Shown here piece by piece: positions 60,207 through 64,000 of a DNA stretch of 64,000 nucleotides. Every line of letters begins with the position of its first letter. The first letter of the stretch is position 1. The position numbers and the translations under genes were made by a program. Below the pieces are notes generated by a model. It had not been told where the DNA came from. It worked only from the letters and a program-made list of their open reading frames with translations, and did not search any database. The stretch comes from Herbaspirillum aquaticum. Lineage in GTDB: Bacteria; Pseudomonadota; Gammaproteobacteria; Burkholderiales; Burkholderiaceae_D. Location of the stretch: assembly GCF_002213425.1 (NCBI RefSeq), contig NZ_NJGV01000027.1, forward strand, positions 26,450-90,449, in the 5' to 3' direction.

Positions 60207-61346
60207 ATGTCGATCGGAATCGTATCGCCCCAGGTCATGCATTTCGCCGAGCCGCTGCCGCTGCAGAGCGGCGCCGCGCTGGCGGACTACTCGCTGACCT
60301 ATGAAACCTACGGCACCTTGAATGCCGACAAATCCAATGCCGTGCTGGTCTGCCACGCGCTCAATGCGTCCCATCACGTGGCCGGCGTCTATGCCGACGC
60401 CCCTGACAACGTGGGCTGGTGGGACAACATGGTCGGTCCCGGCAAGTCGCTGGATACGGATCGCTTCTTCGTCATTGGCGTGAACAACCTGGGTTCCTGT
60501 TTCGGCTCGACCGGGCCGATGCACCCGAACCCGGCCACCGGCAAGCCCTACGGTGCGGACTTCCCGGTGGTGACGGTGGAAGACTGGGTGAACGCCCAGG
60601 CGCGCCTGGCCGACCGGCTTGGCATTACCTGCTTCGCCGCCGTCATGGGCGGCTCGCTGGGCGGCATGCAGGCGCTGGCCTGGAGCATGATGTATCCGGA
60701 TCGCCTGCGCCACTGCCTGGTGATCGCCTCCACGCCCAAGCTGTCGGCGCAGAACATTGCCTTCAACGATGTCGCGCGCCAGGCCATCCTGACGGATCCG
60801 CAGTACCACGGCGGCGATTTCTATGCGCATGGCGTGGTCCCCAAGAACGGCCTGCGGGTGGCACGCATGGTGGGCCATATCACCTATCTGTCGGACGACG
60901 ACATGGCCGAGAAATTCGGCCGCGACCTGCGCACCGGCGAATACCAGTTCGGCTACGGCGTGGATTTTGAAATCGAATCCTACCTGCGCTACCAGGGTGA
61001 CAAGTTCTCGACCTACTTCGACGCCAACACCTATCTGCTCATCACCAAGGCGCTGGACTACTTCGACCCGGCGCGTGAATTCGGCGGTGACCTGGCGCGC
61101 GCCTTCGCCCGCACCCAGGCCAAGTTCCTGCTGGTGTCCTTCACCACCGACTGGCGCTTTTCGCCCGAACGCAGCCGCGAGATGGTCCAGGCGCTGGTGG
61201 CCAACAAGCGGCGCGTGAGCTATGCCGAAATCGACGCCCCGCACGGACACGACGCTTTCCTGCTGGACGATGCGCGCTACATGAAGGTGGTGCGCGAGTA
61301 CTACGGAAGTATCTGGACTGAACTGCAGCAGGAGGGCCGCGCATGA
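60207..61346 (+). CDS. metX: Homoserine O-acyltransferase MetX
   Basis: A 379-residue alpha/beta-hydrolase that acylates homoserine (succinyl- or acetyl-CoA) in methionine synthesis. The catalytic triad is S150 (GGSLGGMQ), D315 (FTTDWRFSP) and H348 (PHGHDAF). In many proteobacteria MetX uses succinyl-CoA; sequence alone does not settle it here. I start at 60207, since the longer frame from 60108 lies in the riboswitch leader. It overlaps metW by ATGA. Confidence 0.95.
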   Translation: MSIGIVSPQVMHFAEPLPLQSGAALADYSLTYETYGTLNADKSNAVLVCHALNASHHVAGVYADAPDNVGWWDNMVGPGKSLDTDRFFVIGVNNLGSCFGSTGPMHPNPATGKPYGADFPVVTVEDWVNAQARLADRLGITCFAAVMGGSLGGMQALAWSMMYPDRLRHCLVIASTPKLSAQNIAFNDVARQAILTDPQYHGGDFYAHGVVPKNGLRVARMVGHITYLSDDDMAEKFGRDLRTGEYQFGYGVDFEIESYLRYQGDKFSTYFDANTYLLITKALDYFDPAREFGGDLARAFARTQAKFLLVSFTTDWRFSPERSREMVQALVANKRRVSYAEIDAPHGHDAFLLDDARYMKVVREYYGSIWTELQQEGRA

Positions 61347-61945
61347 CTTTCGAACAATTGAGCGCGCTGCGCCCCGACCTGGCCTTCATCGCCCACTGGG
61401 TGCGCGAGCAGTCGCAAGTGCTGGACCTGGGTTGCGGCGATGGCGTGATGCTGGACTACCTGCAATCCGACAAGGGCTGCTCGGGCTATGGCGTGGAGAT
61501 CGACGATGACCAGATCCCCAAGTGCGTGGCGCGCAATGTCTCGGTGATCCAGCAGGACTTGAACGGCGGACTGGCCATGTTCGAGGACAATGCCTTCGAT
61601 ACCGTGCTGTGCCTGTCGGCACTGCAGATGGTCAAGGATGTGGAAGGGACCTTGCGCGAGATCGCCCGGGTCGGGCGCGAGGTGACGGTATCCTTCCCCA
61701 ACTTCGCCTACTGGCCGCACCGCGTGGCGCTGCTGCGCGGGCGCATGCCGGTGTCCAGGAGCCTGCCCTACCAGTGGTACGATACGCCGAACCTGCGCTG
61801 CGCCACGATCAGGGACTTCGAGGCGCTGGCCAACGAGCTGGGCCTGGAGGTGCTGGAATGCGTGGCCTTGAAGGATGGCAAGCCGGTGCGTTACTTCCCG
61901 AACTGGCGTGGCAGCCTGGCGGTCTTCCGCCTGCGCAAGAAATAA
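61343..61945 (+). CDS. metW: MetW, methionine biosynthesis protein
   Basis: A 200-residue SAM-methyltransferase-fold protein with motif [16 protein letters not shown]. MetW is required with MetX in many betaproteobacteria and pseudomonads, probably as a partner that activates or stabilises MetX. Starts by ATGA overlap with metX. The operon ends at a terminator (61995-62039). Confidence 0.93.
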   Translation: MTFEQLSALRPDLAFIAHWVREQSQVLDLGCGDGVMLDYLQSDKGCSGYGVEIDDDQIPKCVARNVSVIQQDLNGGLAMFEDNAFDTVLCLSALQMVKDVEGTLREIARVGREVTVSFPNFAYWPHRVALLRGRMPVSRSLPYQWYDTPNLRCATIRDFEALANELGLEVLECVALKDGKPVRYFPNWRGSLAVFRLRKK

Positions 61946-61994
61946 GCGGAAACCGCAACGCCAGGATTTTGCAAAAAGCTTCACCATCCCCGCA

Positions 61995-62039
61995 GACGCC
62001 GGTCCGGCAGAGCCCACCGCTGGCCACCGGCGTCTTTTT
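61995..62039 (+). terminator. Terminator of metX-metW
   Basis: GACGCCGG (61995-62002) and CCGGCGTC (62027-62034) form the stem with a long loop; five T residues follow. Confidence 0.8.
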
Positions 62040-62074
62040 GTTTCACGTTTCGCGTTTTTCGAGCTGATCCGCCC

Positions 62075-63337
62075 ATGACCGCACCCGCCGCTTCCTGGCA
62101 GCAATACCTGAACCGGCGCATGCTGATCTGCGTCTTCCTCGGTTTCACCTCCGGCCTCCCGCTGTTCATCCTGCTGAGCCTGTTGCAGGCCTGGCTGGCC
62201 AAATCGGGCCTGAACGTCAAGACGCTCGGCCTGTTTGCGCTGGTGATGTTCCCCTACACCTGGAAGTTCGTGTGGTCGCCACTGATGGACCGCTTCCATT
62301 TCGGCCGCATGGGCCGCCGGCGCGGCTGGATGGTGTTCACCCAGCTGTTGCTGTTCCTGGCCATTGGCGGCATGGGCATGCTGGATCCCCTCACCGACGT
62401 GAGCACGATTGCCTTCATGGCCTCGGTGGTGGCCTTCCTCTCGGCCAGCCAGGACATCGCCATCGACGCCTACCGGCGCGAGATCCTGCCCGAAGCCGAG
62501 CTGGGCCTTGGCAGCGCCATCCACGTCAATGCCTACAAGCTTTCCGGCATGGTGCCGGGCGCGCTGTCGCTGGTGCTGGCCGACCAGATGCCCTGGCCGA
62601 CCGTGTTCTGGATCACTGCGGCCTTCATGCTGCCGGGCCTGCTGTGCTCGCTGGTGGTCAAGGAACCCAAGGTCTACGGCACGCCGCCCAAGAGCCTGAG
62701 CGAGGCGGTGGTGCTGCCTTTCCGCGAATTCATCGCCCGCGGCGGCTGGGGCAATGCGCTGTGGGTGCTGGGCTTCATCTTCCTCTACAAGCTGGGCGAC
62801 AGCATGGCCACGGCGCTGGCCACCAAGTTCTACATCGACCTCGGTTTCTCGATGACCGAGATCGGCGTGGTCTCCAAGACCACCAGCCTGTGGGCCAGCG
62901 TGGCCGGCGGCATCATCGGCGGCATCTGGATGGTGCGGCTGGGCATCAATCGCGGGCTGTGGGTGTTCGGGGTACTGCAGGCGGTACCCATCCTCGGTTT
63001 TGCCTGGCTGGCCCACGTCGGCGCCAACCTGCCGGTGCTGGCGGTGGTGATCGGGCTGGAGGCCTTTGGCGTCGGGTTGGGGACCACGGCCTTTGTCGCT
63101 TACATCATGCGCGAGACCGATCCCCGCTACACCGCCACCCAGTTTGCGCTGTTCACCAGTTTGATGGCCGTGCCTCGGACTTTCGTGAATTCTTCGGTGG
63201 GATACATCGTCGCCGACACCGGCTGGTTAAATTTTTTTCTAATTTGTTTCGTTCTGGCCTTGCCTGGAATGCTGATGTTGCCTAGAATTGCGCCCTGGAA
63301 TGAAAAGCCGGTTGAGTCGCAGACACAAAAAGCCTGA
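62075..63337 (+). CDS. ampG: AmpG-like muropeptide permease (MFS)
   Basis: A 420-residue MFS protein. FLGFTSGLPLFILLSLLQAWL and the block SASQDIAIDAYRREIL are the hallmarks of AmpG, the importer of GlcNAc-anhydro-muropeptides used in peptidoglycan recycling and beta-lactamase induction. 12 helices are predicted. Single gene after the metXW terminator. Confidence 0.93.
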   Translation: MTAPAASWQQYLNRRMLICVFLGFTSGLPLFILLSLLQAWLAKSGLNVKTLGLFALVMFPYTWKFVWSPLMDRFHFGRMGRRRGWMVFTQLLLFLAIGGMGMLDPLTDVSTIAFMASVVAFLSASQDIAIDAYRREILPEAELGLGSAIHVNAYKLSGMVPGALSLVLADQMPWPTVFWITAAFMLPGLLCSLVVKEPKVYGTPPKSLSEAVVLPFREFIARGGWGNALWVLGFIFLYKLGDSMATALATKFYIDLGFSMTEIGVVSKTTSLWASVAGGIIGGIWMVRLGINRGLWVFGVLQAVPILGFAWLAHVGANLPVLAVVIGLEAFGVGLGTTAFVAYIMRETDPRYTATQFALFTSLMAVPRTFVNSSVGYIVADTGWLNFFLICFVLALPGMLMLPRIAPWNEKPVESQTQKA

Positions 63338-63420
63338 AGATTCGAAAAAACGTCGCGGGTCGTTCCTCTGAGCAATATCCGGCAGTTGATAAAATATTTT
63401 GCCTTGAAGCGAAAATTTAG

Positions 63421-63449
63421 TTGACAGTCCAGAGATGTTCCTCTATAGT
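63421..63449 (+). promoter_or_regulatory. Near-consensus sigma-70 promoter of the tRNA operon
   Basis: TTGACA (63421-63426), a 17-bp spacer and TATAGT (63444-63449), 16 bp before the first tRNA. Such strength suits stable RNA synthesis. Confidence 0.88.
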
Positions 63450-63465
63450 TTTGAGTTCCCTGCAC

Positions 63466-63551
63466 GGAGAGGTGGCCGAGTGGTTAATGGCAGCAGACTG
63501 TAAATCTGCCCTCTTACGAGTACGCTGGTTCGAATCCAGCCCTCTCCACCA
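63466..63551 (+). tRNA. tRNA-Tyr (GTA)
   Basis: An 86-nt tRNA including encoded CCA. Acceptor GGAGAGG/CCTCTCC, long variable arm, anticodon GTA in CAGACTGTAAATCTG, T-arm GGTTCGAATCC. Confidence 0.97.
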
Positions 63552-63630
63552 TTAGGCCGGGAGTCAAAGCAGTCTGCAGTACATACGCGATCGAAAGACG
63601 CGGCGGTTGTGAAGTGAAAGTTGTTTCCTC

Positions 63631-63704
63631 GCGGGTGTAGCTCAATGGTAGAGCTGAAGCCTTCCAAGCTTAAGACGAGGGTTCGATTCCCTTCACCCGC
63701 TCCA
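63631..63704 (+). tRNA. tRNA-Gly (TCC)
   Basis: A 74-nt tRNA with encoded CCA; acceptor GCGGGTG/CACCCGC, anticodon loop CTTCCAA giving TCC, T-loop GGTTCGATTCC. Confidence 0.97.
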
Positions 63705-63750
63705 AGTTTTGGTCCGGTTGCATGTTTGGTTGTTGTGCAGTCGGAAAAAT

Positions 63751-63825
<75 letters not shown>

Positions 63826-63896
63826 GTTTCTCGTCGTATCGCTGACAAGTCAGTAATCAGTCGGGCGTGTTGCCTGGACATTCTCATCAAATTTAG

Positions 63897-64000
<104 letters not shown>

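Overview
The window is high-GC chromosomal DNA from a betaproteobacterium, most likely an Oxalobacteraceae close to Herbaspirillum. The clues are the order porin-glnK-amtB behind a sigma-54 promoter, Burkholderiales-type small families (DUF3567, DUF1840, DUF4390, tandem DUF4148), a metX-metW pair, a regulatory PTS (EIIA-HPr-EI) and a tRNA-Tyr/Gly/Thr cluster leading into tuf. I saw no insertion sequence, phage gene, integrase, CRISPR array or rRNA. Genes are dense, and many neighbours overlap by ATGA.

Layout. 1-15 kb: accessory metabolism and regulation. It holds four LysR regulators, an acetate/succinate CoA-transferase, a FUSC exporter, an MscS channel, three tandem DUF4148 secreted proteins with copied control regions, a lysine-rich secreted protein, an SDR and an MFS exporter. 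15-24 kb: a ferrous iron operon (feoA-feoB-Cys-rich protein) behind a Fur-like box, threonine deaminase, a zinc-ribbon protein, an alkylguanine-DNA methyltransferase and a sulfonate/nitrate-type ABC transporter. 24-33 kb: Kup potassium uptake; an Lrp regulator divergent from ornithine cyclodeaminase-arginase, followed by a polar amino acid ABC transporter; a DMT permease and a TrmB-like methyltransferase. 33-42 kb: an rsmB-DUF4390-ntrY-ntrX-like operon, small conserved proteins and an OPT transporter.

42-48 kb: a six-gene lipid operon that matches the uncharacterised ynbABCD set of E. coli in content, with an added acyltransferase and a small membrane protein. It contains a CDP-alcohol phosphotransferase-like protein, a hydrolase-methyltransferase fusion, a PAP2-dual-specificity phosphatase fusion and a CdsA-like enzyme. 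It is the best candidate here for an undescribed pathway.

48-64 kb: LysE exporter, ComM/YifB, UbiK, the nitrogen-controlled porin-glnK-amtB operon, glutathione synthesis (gshA, gshB), regulatory PTS, metX-metW under a SAM-II-type riboswitch with a terminator/antiterminator switch, AmpG, three tRNAs behind a near-consensus promoter, and the first codons of tuf.
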